A DNA stretch of 64,000 nucleotides from Sphingobacterium sp. (lineage in GTDB: Bacteria > Bacteroidota > Bacteroidia > Sphingobacteriales > Sphingobacteriaceae), in NCBI GenBank assembly GCA_031286695.1, contig JAITTY010000009.1, positions 352,659 through 416,658 on the forward strand, given 5' to 3'. Shown one piece after another: positions 26,104 to 34,904 of the stretch. The notes beneath the pieces were generated by a model. It searched no databases. It saw only the letters and a list, made by a program, of their open reading frames with translations, and was not told where the DNA came from. The position numbers and the translations under genes are program-made. The stretch's first letter is position 1; every line of letters starts with the position of its first letter.

Positions 26104-26675
26104 TTTCTTTATCCGATTGCCTGAATGGTTATCACTTTCTTACGCCAGAAAGCGCTGCAAAATTGGAGCAGGTCAGTAAGAAAATCATGGCGAAAAGAAA
26201 TAGCCTATTGATTGAACAGGACAAAATTCAAAAAGACATCTATTTTCTGGCTTCAGGATTAGCCCGCGTTTATTACGAGACGGCCAACCGTCAGATTACG
26301 CTGGATTTTGTTTCACCCGGTGGAACACTCATATCCATGAATAGTTATGTCCATGATACCCCGGGCTATGAAAATATAGACCTTTTGGAGGATAGTGTTG
26401 TTTATCAAATAGACCAAAAACAACTTTTTGACCTCTATGAAAGTGATATTGCTATTGCCAACTGGGGAAGAAAGATGGCTGAACTGGAATTCATCAAAGC
26501 CGAACAACGAACCATGTCCAAGCTCTTTAATACTGCCCAAGAGCGCTATGCGGAATTGCTTCAAAAATACCCCCAATATATTCAACGGATCAAACTTGGT
26601 TACATCGCCTCCTATCTCGGTGTCAGTCAGGTTACCCTAAGCCGAATTCGCGCAAATATTCATACAAATTTTTAA
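26085..26675 (+). CDS. Crp/Fnr family transcriptional regulator
   Basis: A 196-residue regulator with an N-terminal cyclic-nucleotide-binding-like beta roll (about residues 20-130; KDIYFLASGLARVYYE, PGGTLISMNSYVH) and a C-terminal helix-turn-helix (about 170-192, GYIASYLGVSQVTLSRIRANI). No Fe-S cysteine cluster is present, so it is not an FNR oxygen sensor. The ligand is unknown; many Bacteroidota members lack the cAMP-contacting residues. The ATG overlaps the end of lpxH by 19 bases. A TGTAA-N6-TTACA dyad lies 5 bases after its stop, before the SMR gene, which is a probable target. Confidence 0.85.
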   Translation: MGEQILISLSDCLNGYHFLTPESAAKLEQVSKKIMAKRNSLLIEQDKIQKDIYFLASGLARVYYETANRQITLDFVSPGGTLISMNSYVHDTPGYENIDLLEDSVVYQIDQKQLFDLYESDIAIANWGRKMAELEFIKAEQRTMSKLFNTAQERYAELLQKYPQYIQRIKLGYIASYLGVSQVTLSRIRANIHTNF

Positions 26676-26695
26676 CATTTGTAAAAATTATTACA
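26664..26695. promoter_or_regulatory. Candidate Crp/Fnr-type operator before the SMR gene
   Basis: A perfect dyad TGTAA-N6-TTACA (26680-26695), the spacing and shape of Crp/Fnr sites, overlaps a second dyad ACAAAT-N7-ATTTGT (26664-26669 with 26677-26682). It starts around the stop codon of the Crp/Fnr gene and ends 12 bases before a near-consensus -7 element (GAACTTTG, 26708-26715) of the SMR gene. Confidence 0.55.
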
Positions 26696-26742
26696 GGCAA
26701 AAAGCAGGAACTTTGTCCCCGAAACAAAAAATCTAAAAAGAT

Positions 26743-27072
26743 ATGAACTGGATATTTTTAATATTGGGCGGATTATGCGAAATTGGTTTCACCACCTGTT
26801 TGGGCAAAGCCAAAGATGCAACCGGAAGCGGACAATGGTTTTGGTACGGTGCTTTTGTGGTTTTCCTATTTGCGAGCATGGGTTTATTGATCAAAGCAAC
26901 ACAGACACTTCCATTAGGTACAGCCTATGCGGTATGGACCGGAATAGGCGCAGTGGGAACTGTTTTAATGGGGATCATCTTCTTTAAGGAACCTGCAGAT
27001 TTCTGGCGCATATTCTTTATTTTCACGCTGATTGCTTCCATCGTAGGACTAAAAGCAGTTTCCTCTCATTAA
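26743..27072 (+). CDS. SMR family efflux protein (SugE/Gdx type)
   Basis: Small four-helix membrane exporter of 109 residues that works as a dual-topology dimer. The essential membrane Glu13 is in GGLCEIGF, and the block LPLGTAYAVWTGIGAVGTVLMG is typical of the SugE/Gdx branch, many members of which export guanidinium, rather than the EmrE branch. The substrate is inferred from the branch only. It lies 67 bases after the Crp/Fnr gene, with the candidate operator between them, and has its own near-consensus -7 box at 26708. prfA follows in an independent unit. Confidence 0.88.
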   Translation: MNWIFLILGGLCEIGFTTCLGKAKDATGSGQWFWYGAFVVFLFASMGLLIKATQTLPLGTAYAVWTGIGAVGTVLMGIIFFKEPADFWRIFFIFTLIASIVGLKAVSSH

Positions 27073-27109
27073 TAGCAGGCTAGGTAGTTTAAAAGCAACA
27101 AAATTTCCT

Positions 27110-27117
27110 TACTTTTG
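27110..27117 (+). promoter_or_regulatory. prfA -7 element
   Basis: TACTTTTG is an exact TAnnTTTG match, 53 bases before the prfA ATG; the -33 position (TTTA, 27088-27091, 18 bases away) matches three of four bases. Confidence 0.5.
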
Positions 27118-27170
27118 TACACTCAATAGTAATCTAGGTCATACATTCCTAGAAGAAGCATTTTTGATAT

Positions 27171-28244
27171 ATGTTAGACAAATTACAAGCGATAAAAGAA
27201 AGATGGGAAGAAGTGGAAGCTGAATTGAGCAACCCTGACACCATGCAAGATATGAAACGTTTTGCCAAATTGAATAAAGAATACAAAGATTTAGGCAAAA
27301 TCGTGGACCAATACCATATTTACAGAAATATGGTGAGCAATATTGACACCAACAAGGACATCATCATGAACGAGAAGGATCAGGAACTTCGTGAGATGGC
27401 CAAAGAAGAGTTGGATCTTTTATATGTAGCGAAAGAAGAAAAAGAAGAAGAAATACGCTTAATGCTGATTCCGAAGGATCCAGAAGATGCGAAAAATGCT
27501 ATTATCGAGATCCGAGGTGGAACAGGTGGTGATGAAGCAGCCTTATTCGCGGGTGATCTTTACCGTATGTATACACGCTATTTCGAAACGAAAGGCTGGC
27601 GCAACGAAGTAATGGATGTTACCGAAGGAACTTCCGGTGGTTACAAAGAGGTGATCCTAAAAGTTATTGGAGATGATGCTTATGGTCAATTGAAATACGA
27701 ATCTGGTGTACACCGTGTCCAACGTGTACCTGATACCGAAACACAGGGACGTGTACATACATCTGCTGCATCGGTAGCTGTTCTTCCTGAGGCCGAAGAT
27801 GTGGATGTTGAAATCAATCCAGGTGATATTGAGTTACAGACATCCCGTTCGGGTGGTGCCGGTGGTCAGAACGTCAACAAGGTAGAAACAAAAGTACAGT
27901 TGACGCATAAACCAACAGGTATCGTTGTCGTTTGTCAGGTAGAACGTTCTCAATTAGCCAACCGAGAGTTAGCTATGGAGATGTTGCGGAACAAACTTTA
28001 CGAGCTTGAGTTGAACAAAAAGAACGGCGACATTGCTGCAAAAAGAAAAACTTTGGTATCTACTGGAGACCGTTCTGCAAAAATTCGTACCTATAACTAC
28101 CCACAAGGTCGCGTAACAGAGCATCGTATTGGAATGACGATGTACAACTTACCAGCAATTATGGACGGTGATATTCAAGGAATTATAGATGCATTGCAGT
28201 TTGCGGAGAATGCAGAAAAGATGAAAGAAGGTCAAGTAGACTAG
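27171..28244 (+). CDS. prfA: Peptide chain release factor 1
   Basis: RF1 reads UAA and UAG stop codons and triggers hydrolysis of peptidyl-tRNA. The 357-residue protein has the GGQ motif in [16 protein letters not shown] (Gly231, Gly232, Gln233), the codon-recognition loop and the C-terminal [14 protein letters not shown] block. The length is normal. It has its own promoter and is followed 73 bases later by the tRNA-Asp operon. Confidence 0.97.
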   Translation: MLDKLQAIKERWEEVEAELSNPDTMQDMKRFAKLNKEYKDLGKIVDQYHIYRNMVSNIDTNKDIIMNEKDQELREMAKEELDLLYVAKEEKEEEIRLMLIPKDPEDAKNAIIEIRGGTGGDEAALFAGDLYRMYTRYFETKGWRNEVMDVTEGTSGGYKEVILKVIGDDAYGQLKYESGVHRVQRVPDTETQGRVHTSAASVAVLPEAEDVDVEINPGDIELQTSRSGGAGGQNVNKVETKVQLTHKPTGIVVVCQVERSQLANRELAMEMLRNKLYELELNKKNGDIAAKRKTLVSTGDRSAKIRTYNYPQGRVTEHRIGMTMYNLPAIMDGDIQGIIDALQFAENAEKMKEGQVD

Positions 28245-28261
28245 TTTTTTTTCAAAAAATC

Positions 28262-28292
28262 TTTGCAGATACGTAAACAAACGCTATATTTG
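28262..28292 (+). promoter_or_regulatory. Promoter of the tRNA-Asp operon
   Basis: -33 TTTG (28262-28265), a 19-base spacer and -7 TATATTTG (28285-28292), a full match to the Bacteroidota consensus. The first tRNA begins at 28318, giving a short 5' leader. Confidence 0.75.
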
Positions 28293-28317
28293 CACACCTT
28301 CTGAGGAGAAGGGTTGA

Positions 28318-28391
28318 GGTCTGGTAGTTCAGCTGGTTAGAATACATGCCTGTCACGCATGGGGTCGCGGGTTCGAGTCCCGTCCAGACCG
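28318..28391 (+). tRNA. tRNA-Asp (GTC), copy 1
   Basis: Cloverleaf: acceptor GGTCTGG / CCAGACC, D arm GTTC..GAAT, anticodon stem CATGC / GCATG with loop CTGTCAC (anticodon GTC), T arm GCGGG TTCGAGT CCCGT, discriminator G. CCA is not encoded (CTT follows). First of four identical copies. Confidence 0.97.
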
Positions 28392-28401
28392 CTTCAAAAG
28401 A

Positions 28402-28428
28402 GAGAGAAATCTCGCAAGTTCTTTAACA
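28402..28428 (+). promoter_or_regulatory. boxB-like hairpin and boxA-like motif in the tRNA spacer
   Basis: A GAGA-GAAA-TCTC hairpin (28402-28413) is followed four bases later by AGTTCTTTAACA (28417-28428), which matches the bacterial boxA antitermination element TGCTCTTTAACA at 10 of 12 positions. Confidence 0.45.
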
Positions 28429-28450
28429 AATTAAGTTTTTAAGATTTTTA

Positions 28451-28524
28451 GGTCTGGTAGTTCAGCTGGTTAGAATACATGCCTGTCACGCATGGGGTCG
28501 CGGGTTCGAGTCCCGTCCAGACCG
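28451..28524 (+). tRNA. tRNA-Asp (GTC), copy 2
   Basis: Identical in sequence to copy 1; anticodon GTC. Here the next three bases (28525-28527) are CCA, so the 3' end appears to be encoded, unlike copies 1 and 3. Confidence 0.97.
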
Positions 28525-28558
28525 CCAAAAATTATTAAAAACAATCCTTAAGATTTTA

Positions 28559-28632
28559 GGTCTGGTAGTTCAGCTGGTTAGAATACATGCCTGTCACGCA
28601 TGGGGTCGCGGGTTCGAGTCCCGTCCAGACCG
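28559..28632 (+). tRNA. tRNA-Asp (GTC), copy 3
   Basis: Identical to the other three copies; anticodon GTC; no encoded CCA. Confidence 0.97.
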
Positions 28633-28656
28633 CTAAAATTTTAAAAACACATTGTT

Positions 28657-28730
28657 GGTCTGGTAGTTCAGCTGGTTAGAATACATGCCTGTCACGCATG
28701 GGGTCGCGGGTTCGAGTCCCGTCCAGACCG
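28657..28730 (+). tRNA. tRNA-Asp (GTC), copy 4
   Basis: Identical to the other three copies; anticodon GTC; followed by CCA at 28731-28733. Confidence 0.97.
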
Positions 28731-28740
28731 CCAACAAAAA

Positions 28741-28775
28741 AAGCATCATTTAATTATAAATGATGCTTTTTTTTT
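28741..28775. terminator. Terminator of the tRNA-Asp operon
   Basis: Perfect 12-base-pair stem AAGCATCATTTA / TAAATGATGCTT (28741-28752 with 28757-28768), loop ATTA, then a T-run. The A-run to its left lets it also serve the convergent YjdI gene. Confidence 0.9.
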
Positions 28776-28796
28776 GCCTTAACAATACAACAACTA

Positions 28797-29021
28797 TTAT
28801 TTTTTTAATTCGTACTGAAGTGCTCCCGAAGGGCAATGCTTGATCTGTTCAATCAATTCAGCCGTACTCGCATTTTGGGCTGTAATCCAGGGTTTATCTT
28901 TCGGATGATACACATTTGGCAGACTCTTCACGCAAACCGCAGCATGTGCACAGCGTTCAGGTATCCAAAGAACAGTAATCTCTCCATTTGGATGTGGATA
29001 GCGAATTATTTTTTCTTCCAT
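28797..29021 (-). CDS. Small (4Fe-4S)-binding protein, YjdI type
   Basis: A 74-residue protein with Cys24, Cys30 and Cys63 in ERCAHAAVCVKSLPNVYH and IKHCPSGALQY, the pattern of the YjdI family of small putative iron-sulfur mono-cluster proteins. The partner is unknown. It is the only small gene between the tRNA operon and the MFS gene on this strand; a 48-base gap from the MFS stop allows co-transcription with it. Confidence 0.82.
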   Translation of the reverse strand: MEEKIIRYPHPNGEITVLWIPERCAHAAVCVKSLPNVYHPKDKPWITAQNASTAELIEQIKHCPSGALQYELKK

Positions 29022-29069
29022 AATACAAATCTCTCTTTAAGGACTAATAGCAATAAGAGCAATTTTGTT

Positions 29070-30311
29070 TTAAGAATCGACACGTCGTTTTCGGATCATA
29101 CGACTCACCCGATAGATCATAAAAATACCGACAACGGAAAGTAAAATAACAATCATCCCCAAGGTAGGATAATGTTCCAAGGGGCTTTCTTTTGTTTCTT
29201 GGACAATGATTACACCTGCTAGTGAAGCTGCCACGCCACCTGCCAGCTGCTGCAGCGACGAACTGATACTCATAAATGCGCCCCGATCTTTCATCTCCGG
29301 AACAGCAGTGATCAAAGCCGAAGATGGCGTCATCCGACTTAAAATGCCCGCCATCATTAAAATGTTTAAGATAACAACAATATAAAATGGAGTAACACCT
29401 AGGTTCGTGTAGATAAATACGACAACCATTAGCCAAAGGGAAGCGAAAGCAAAAATTTTAAACTTATCGTAACGATCACTCAATTTCCCTACGATAGGCA
29501 TAATAATCAATGAAGCAATACCCGAAATCATAAACAACATCGGCAGCTGTTCGTGACTTACTTTTAGGTTATTGACTGCAAAAGCACTTCCAAAAGGCAT
29601 CATCATATAACCTCCAATGGATAGCAAGGCTGTTGCCATAAAACCAACACGGTATTCTCGCTGTGAAAAGGTCAACCAAAGGTGCTTTAACGCAGATTGA
29701 TGTTTCTGAAGACCTATATGTGCCGTAATAGGAATGAGTTTGACCGCTATGATAATCACAATAATCAAAGCCATCACTGCAATCCACAGGAAGGCACTAT
29801 GCCACCCCCAATTATTTGCAATATATAATCCGATGGGGATACCCAGGACTTGACTTGCACCGAAGCCCATCTGCACAAAGCCCATAACACGTCCGCGCTG
29901 TTGGAGCGTAAAGATATCGGTGATAATGGCCATAGAAATCGAACCGATAACACCGCCAAACAATCCCGTGACGATTCGTGCAGCAACCAAAGTCCAGTAA
30001 TCGTTGGCAAAGCTACAGCAGAAGGTCCCGATAATAAAGCCAGAATAGAAAAATAACAGTAGTTTCTTCCGATCAAAACGATCGGCAAAGCCCGCGGTCA
30101 GCAGACCCGAAGCACCAGCGCTAAAAGCATAGGCCGAAACCGCAATACCAAATTGAGCTGGTTTGAGATCGATCGCTTTCATCAGGATATCCCCCATCGG
30201 TGACATCACCATAAAATCAAGCACGACGGTGAATTGTGTCATTGCCAATAAAAACACCACAAGTTTTTGATAGGCCGTAAAGGGGGCGTTATCAAGTTTA
30301 TTTATTTCCAT
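29070..30311 (-). CDS. MFS transporter (DHA1-type)
   Basis: Major facilitator of 413 residues with about 12 membrane helices. It has the motif-A loop GFADRFDRKKLLLFF between helices two and three, a RGRVMGFVQMGFGASQVLGIPIGL segment typical of drug/proton antiporters, and a second loop GKLSDRYDKFKIF. The substrate cannot be read; sugar or drug efflux is possible. A TAATTTTG box on the minus strand (30385-30392) may be its promoter. The downstream gene is the YjdI-type protein. Confidence 0.85.
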   Translation of the reverse strand: MEINKLDNAPFTAYQKLVVFLLAMTQFTVVLDFMVMSPMGDILMKAIDLKPAQFGIAVSAYAFSAGASGLLTAGFADRFDRKKLLLFFYSGFIIGTFCCSFANDYWTLVAARIVTGLFGGVIGSISMAIITDIFTLQQRGRVMGFVQMGFGASQVLGIPIGLYIANNWGWHSAFLWIAVMALIIVIIIAVKLIPITAHIGLQKHQSALKHLWLTFSQREYRVGFMATALLSIGGYMMMPFGSAFAVNNLKVSHEQLPMLFMISGIASLIIMPIVGKLSDRYDKFKIFAFASLWLMVVVFIYTNLGVTPFYIVVILNILMMAGILSRMTPSSALITAVPEMKDRGAFMSISSSLQQLAGGVAASLAGVIIVQETKESPLEHYPTLGMIVILLSVVGIFMIYRVSRMIRKRRVDS

Positions 30312-30480
30312 ACTCTCCGTATTGCTTCGGTTTAAACTGGCCTAAAAATACAGAAGTGCGCGAACATTCTTTGTAATAAGTTTGCAAAATTATCGCACGA
30401 GATCTTACCCAATGCCGCTGAAACCATACAATCGCCAGTCCCTAACGACCACTCTATTTAATCTCAGCATAATTTCTAAC

Positions 30481-30514
30481 AAAAAAGCCGGCACCTGTTT
30501 GACAGGTGCCGGCT
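30481..30514 (-). terminator. Terminator of the GH2 gene
   Basis: Stem of 13 base pairs (GCCGGCACCTGT core, 30486-30498 with 30502-30514), loop TTG, and six As to the left giving a U-run on the minus transcript. Confidence 0.9.
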
Positions 30515-30535
30515 CAATATGCGATATAAAGCAAA

Positions 30536-33500
30536 TTATTCAGCTATAACAGCAAATTCAGCTCCGGAAGCATAGTCATCACCACGCTGTGAGTTAAGTC
30601 CTGTAAAACGAATATAACGTCCTTTCACAGGCTTTTCGAATCGAACAGTTTTTAATTTTTTATTCCGTTCAAAAGATCCCGACATCACATCCTCCCAATT
30701 CTTCCCATCCTTGCTCACCTGAATCTTATAATCCTTAATATCACCATTCGGTCCATCCTGTCTTGGCAGAAAAGTGAACCCTTTAATTGTTTTGATACTC
30801 GCAGCATCAAAATCAACCCAATGCGGATATTGTGCCACAGTAACCGAATACATGGTGTGCCAGATCGAAGATGGGTCTCCATCCAATAGATTCTTGGCAT
30901 CACCTTCACCAGTTTCCTGACTTGAAGCAAAGACAACTTCCATTGGAATGGTCTCGATTTTTGTGTATTGCTGTGTTACCTTTAATTTCTCGTTATGCTG
31001 ATACCAAGCGGTTACGGTACCACCGGCGCGCAAATCAAAAGGCGCTTTATAAACCGTTGCCTTCCCATTGTTCAGACTATATACAACAGGTTCATTCTTA
31101 TTACCAGACAAAATAGAAACTTCACCGTTTGAACTTCTTGCCAAAGAAATTGGCGCATCGCCTGCGGTTGTTACATGAGCTTTCTCCATCACATCATCCT
31201 GCTGAATCGGGCGGATAATAAAGCCTATTGCGGTTGGCACTGCCTTCACGCGATCTTTGTCCAATGGTGGCCCTTGTCCGCAGCTGTTGCCCCCTAGTCC
31301 TGTAACCGCAGCATCGAGATGCAGGTGTACTCCCGAGCTTTTTGGCAATTGATAAGGATGTGGTGCAAAGGTCAATTCAAGCTCACTATATTCCAGAGCC
31401 GAAGTCGCTAAATGTTCTTTCGCAACAAAGATAGCCCCTTGTCCAGCGCTGTTTGTCAATGCTGTCCAGCGTACATCCTCATTGTTGCTCATATTTTGTG
31501 GATTAGGCCATGGTACAAACTGGTCTTTTACCGTACTTCTGTGCAATTCAATAAACTGTGCTGTCTTCCGGTCCGCATAATTATTGATCGGCCCACGCCC
31601 ATAATAACTATAGTTGCTGTATTCAGCAGGCAGCTGCAGAGAATATCCCAATCGAGCTAATACCACACTTGCATTATTGGAAGTAATACTCGACGATAAT
31701 TCAATAGAGCCATCCTTATAGATTGTCCAGATCTGATTGCTTGTAAATTTAAAATCATCTTTACCAAAAGGCTTGTCCGTATGCTCTTTAAGGGTGTAGG
31801 TTCCCGAAGTTCCGCCCAACAAAGACGCACCATATGGAGCTTGTGATTCAATGGTAAATGCCAATACAACTGTTCCATCTTTCTTGGTATAACTGTTTGA
31901 AGACAAAACCTTATGTTTCAGATTATGCAATCCTTTTTCAAACCATTGTTGGTAGGCCCAGTTATCATTGTCAACCGGAGCACGTAATGCATCCAATTTA
32001 GGGCCTTCACCATCGCGGATAATTTGCTTACCGGCATAAGTTAGATTATATATCGAACCTGTTTTATTGTCAAACTTAGCGATAAACTGATCACCCTTCA
32101 CCACCTGCAAATCACCTTCTTTGGAAAGTACCGGATTTCCCCCTTGGGCAACAGAAGAAATCAGCGGTTTATTTTCAGCAGCTTTGACAAAAAGCTGTTC
32201 CTCCATTTGTACAAAACCTTTTGTTGCCCATAGTCTATCGTCATTGAGGATAAACTGTACTTTCACAAAATATTCCGATCCCGCATCTAACTGCGCGTAA
32301 TTTATTGGCAATAGAAGTTGCTTGCGTTGGCGTGCCTTGGGCAAATCCGCCGTACTGATTGTACCTTTGCTATTTGTTAATTCTACGCCATCTTTGAATA
32401 ACGACCATTGTACCTGATAATCGGATAGATCCTTAAAGTAATTTTTATTAAATAATTCGATTTTACCCTGCTGAATATCAACAGCCTTTACACCTACATT
32501 CTGGTAAACTTTTTTTACCTCATAATACTGCGGTTTAGGTTTCATATCGGCAAAGATCAACCCGTTATTGACAAAGGTTCCATCATTGGGTTTATCCCCA
32601 AAGTCACCACCATAGGCCAGAAAGCGTTCTCCGGTCTTTTTATCATAATAATACATGGCCTGATCAATCCAATCCCAGATGGCACCGCCCATAAAGAAAT
32701 TGGTCGACTCTATAGCTTCCCAATAATCAATTAAGTTACCAGCAGCATTCCCCATCGAATGTGAATATTCCGAGATATGGAAAGGATATTTCAATTTGTA
32801 AGTACCTTTTACAGCTCCTCTTACCCAGTCAATCGAAGGGTATTGATTGGAGCCCATATCAACAATTGCATTGTTACGCTCGTATTGAACAGGTCTTGAC
32901 GTATCAATTTTCTTTATAGCCTGATAGGCTGCCACAAAATTATCACCCGGACCGGCTTCGTTTCCTAAAGACCAGATAACGACAGCCGGATGATTGATGG
33001 TCGAATGCACCATTTCGATATTACGGGCTACATGCGCATTCTTCCATTCAGGAACATGCGAGAGAGATTCTTTGCCATAATAATACTCATGACTTTCGAT
33101 ATTGGCTTCATCTTCGAGATAAATCCCATATTTATCGCATAGGTAATACCAATATGCAGGTTCTGGATAGTGTGAGTTACGAACGTGGTTGATGTTCGCC
33201 CTTTTCATCAATTTTACCTCAGCTTCCATCTGTTCTCTGGTCACCACTTTACCATGCTCAGGATTGGTCTCATGCCGGTTTACACCTTTTAGTTTAACTG
33301 TCTTACCATTGATATAATAATAACGTCCCGCCAGGCCAAATTCATCATCCGCAGCCTTGGTATCTTTGATCTCAACCTTTCTAAATCCAACGTAGGTAGA
33401 AATGGTCTCTATCGTTTTGTTCTTTTTATCCTTCAATTCAGCCACCAAAGTATACCGATAAGGTAATTCGGCAGACCATTTATTCGGATTTTTAACATTC

Positions 33501-34582
33501 AACGTTGCTGCGATGCTATTGGAAACTTGACCATCCAGGGCTGGCACAGCTGATGAGGCTTCTGTCTGGTCGACAAGTGTATTCTCATCACTGTACAGCT
33601 TATTTTTATAAAGTGAGTAAACAACTTTATACCCTTCAGCTTTCTTATTACCAAGATTGCGTACAGTACTCGTAATTTTCAACGAACCATTTTCGTAATT
33701 GCTGTCCAAGTCTGGAATAGCCGCTAAATCGCGAATCTGAACTTTTGGCGTTGAAGTCAGAGAAACATCCCGAAATATCCCGGGCAATCGAAACATATCC
33801 TGATCTTCCAAAAAGGAAGCATCCGAACTGCGGTAAACTTCAACAGCCAACACATTTTCAGCACCCTTTTTTAAGTATGCCGAGATATTAAAAGACGCAA
33901 CATTTCTTGAATTTTTTGAAAAACCAACATATTTGCCATTTATCCACAGGTAGAAAAACGAGTCTACCCCATCAAAATTGATAAATACTTCACGACCGTC
34001 CCAATCGGCAGGCACTGTAAAGTTGCGTCGGTAGGACCCTACTTCATTACGATAAACATAAGTTGTCCAATCTTGGGCTGGCGTTCGCATAACCCCACCG
34101 CGCCAATCATCAACCTTCACTTGATGATGAAAGATCACACGCTGGTTGGTATAAATAGGTACACCATATTTTAGGCTTCCATCCTTTTGTATACCATAAA
34201 TATTCCAGCTCATGGGTACTGGAACAGATTCCCAAGCACCCACATTATAACTAGGATCATAAAAGTCCTTTGGTCGCTCTTCCGGAGTCTTTACCCAGTT
34301 GAATTTCCAAGATCCATTGAGCGAAAGCCAATAGTTACTATGTTCGGGAAGTACTTTTCGCGCACTCTCTACGTTTTGAAAGGAGAAGAACGAAGCATGC
34401 GGCAACTCCTTATTAAGTGATAATAATTGAGGCGATTCCCATTCATTCCCTTTTGGAGCCACTGTAGCTCCATACTGGAAACCGTCGATAGAAGGCGTAA
34501 TCGTTTGCCCTATCGTAACGGTAGTGTCCAGCGACAGTAATGAGGCTAGAATCGTTGAAAAAATAACAGAGTTTCTTAACAT
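30536..34582 (-). CDS. Large exported beta-galactosidase (GH2) with C-terminal discoidin-like domain
   Basis: LacZ-type glycoside hydrolase of 1348 residues with an N-terminal signal peptide (LRNSVIFSTILASLLSLD). The GH2 sugar-binding, immunoglobulin-like and TIM-barrel domains contain acid/base Glu542 in WSLGNEAGPG and nucleophile Glu605 in HISEYSHSMGN; LVAYGGDFGDKPND-type sequence closes the barrel. The last ~150 residues resemble an F5/8 type C (discoidin) carbohydrate-binding domain (QISKDGKNWEDVMSG, KTVRFEKPVKGRYIRFTGL). The upstream ATG at 34627 lies 5' of a promoter (34613-34644), so 34582 is preferred. Confidence 0.9.
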   Translation of the reverse strand: MLRNSVIFSTILASLLSLDTTVTIGQTITPSIDGFQYGATVAPKGNEWESPQLLSLNKELPHASFFSFQNVESARKVLPEHSNYWLSLNGSWKFNWVKTPEERPKDFYDPSYNVGAWESVPVPMSWNIYGIQKDGSLKYGVPIYTNQRVIFHHQVKVDDWRGGVMRTPAQDWTTYVYRNEVGSYRRNFTVPADWDGREVFINFDGVDSFFYLWINGKYVGFSKNSRNVASFNISAYLKKGAENVLAVEVYRSSDASFLEDQDMFRLPGIFRDVSLTSTPKVQIRDLAAIPDLDSNYENGSLKITSTVRNLGNKKAEGYKVVYSLYKNKLYSDENTLVDQTEASSAVPALDGQVSNSIAATLNVKNPNKWSAELPYRYTLVAELKDKKNKTIETISTYVGFRKVEIKDTKAADDEFGLAGRYYYINGKTVKLKGVNRHETNPEHGKVVTREQMEAEVKLMKRANINHVRNSHYPEPAYWYYLCDKYGIYLEDEANIESHEYYYGKESLSHVPEWKNAHVARNIEMVHSTINHPAVVIWSLGNEAGPGDNFVAAYQAIKKIDTSRPVQYERNNAIVDMGSNQYPSIDWVRGAVKGTYKLKYPFHISEYSHSMGNAAGNLIDYWEAIESTNFFMGGAIWDWIDQAMYYYDKKTGERFLAYGGDFGDKPNDGTFVNNGLIFADMKPKPQYYEVKKVYQNVGVKAVDIQQGKIELFNKNYFKDLSDYQVQWSLFKDGVELTNSKGTISTADLPKARQRKQLLLPINYAQLDAGSEYFVKVQFILNDDRLWATKGFVQMEEQLFVKAAENKPLISSVAQGGNPVLSKEGDLQVVKGDQFIAKFDNKTGSIYNLTYAGKQIIRDGEGPKLDALRAPVDNDNWAYQQWFEKGLHNLKHKVLSSNSYTKKDGTVVLAFTIESQAPYGASLLGGTSGTYTLKEHTDKPFGKDDFKFTSNQIWTIYKDGSIELSSSITSNNASVVLARLGYSLQLPAEYSNYSYYGRGPINNYADRKTAQFIELHRSTVKDQFVPWPNPQNMSNNEDVRWTALTNSAGQGAIFVAKEHLATSALEYSELELTFAPHPYQLPKSSGVHLHLDAAVTGLGGNSCGQGPPLDKDRVKAVPTAIGFIIRPIQQDDVMEKAHVTTAGDAPISLARSSNGEVSILSGNKNEPVVYSLNNGKATVYKAPFDLRAGGTVTAWYQHNEKLKVTQQYTKIETIPMEVVFASSQETGEGDAKNLLDGDPSSIWHTMYSVTVAQYPHWVDFDAASIKTIKGFTFLPRQDGPNGDIKDYKIQVSKDGKNWEDVMSGSFERNKKLKTVRFEKPVKGRYIRFTGLNSQRGDDYASGAEFAVIAE

Positions 34583-34612
34583 AATGTAATTAAGCAATTT
34601 AGTCCAGGAAAC

Positions 34613-34644
34613 CAAATGTAACTTCATTTTGCAGTAATAACAAG
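34613..34644 (-). promoter_or_regulatory. GH2 beta-galactosidase promoter
   Basis: On the minus strand: -33 CTTG (34644-34641), a 20-base spacer, then -7 TACATTTG (34620-34613). The expected start of transcription, near 34606, is downstream of the ATG at 34627 and upstream of the ATG at 34582. Confidence 0.6.
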
Positions 34645-34896
34645 CAGATTATTAAAGCACACGATTGCGAAACTTTTTCGATACAAAAAAAGATCATATC
34701 GGACTTTAAAGTTGTCTCATAGGATCTCCTGTCGAGAACCCTACATAAAACAACGTAAAAACATAAAAAATAGACGCGGTGAAAAATGGCTATGTCCTCC
34801 CAAAAGCAGCGGATTTCAATAAAAAACAAATGCTTTCGGTTTCAAGGAATAAGCCTTATTTTTGGGGATAGATTTCGCTTTAAACAAATAAAAGTT

Positions 34897-34904
34897 TACG
34901 TTTG
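34897..34904 (+). promoter_or_regulatory. Possible -7 element of the sigma factor operon
   Basis: TACGTTTG matches TAnnTTTG, 62 bases before the GTG start at 34967. The -33 position is only TTTC. If the sigma factor regulates itself, a separate ECF promoter should also exist. Confidence 0.35.

Noticed and set aside
28318-28733. Direct repeats that might be a CRISPR array
   Set aside because: Each repeat is a full tRNA-Asp with the anticodon GTC; spacers differ in length and are not phage-like.
29044-29436. Minus-strand frame inside the MFS gene
   Set aside because: It is a different reading frame of the real transporter gene; the true frame gives the conserved MFS loops.
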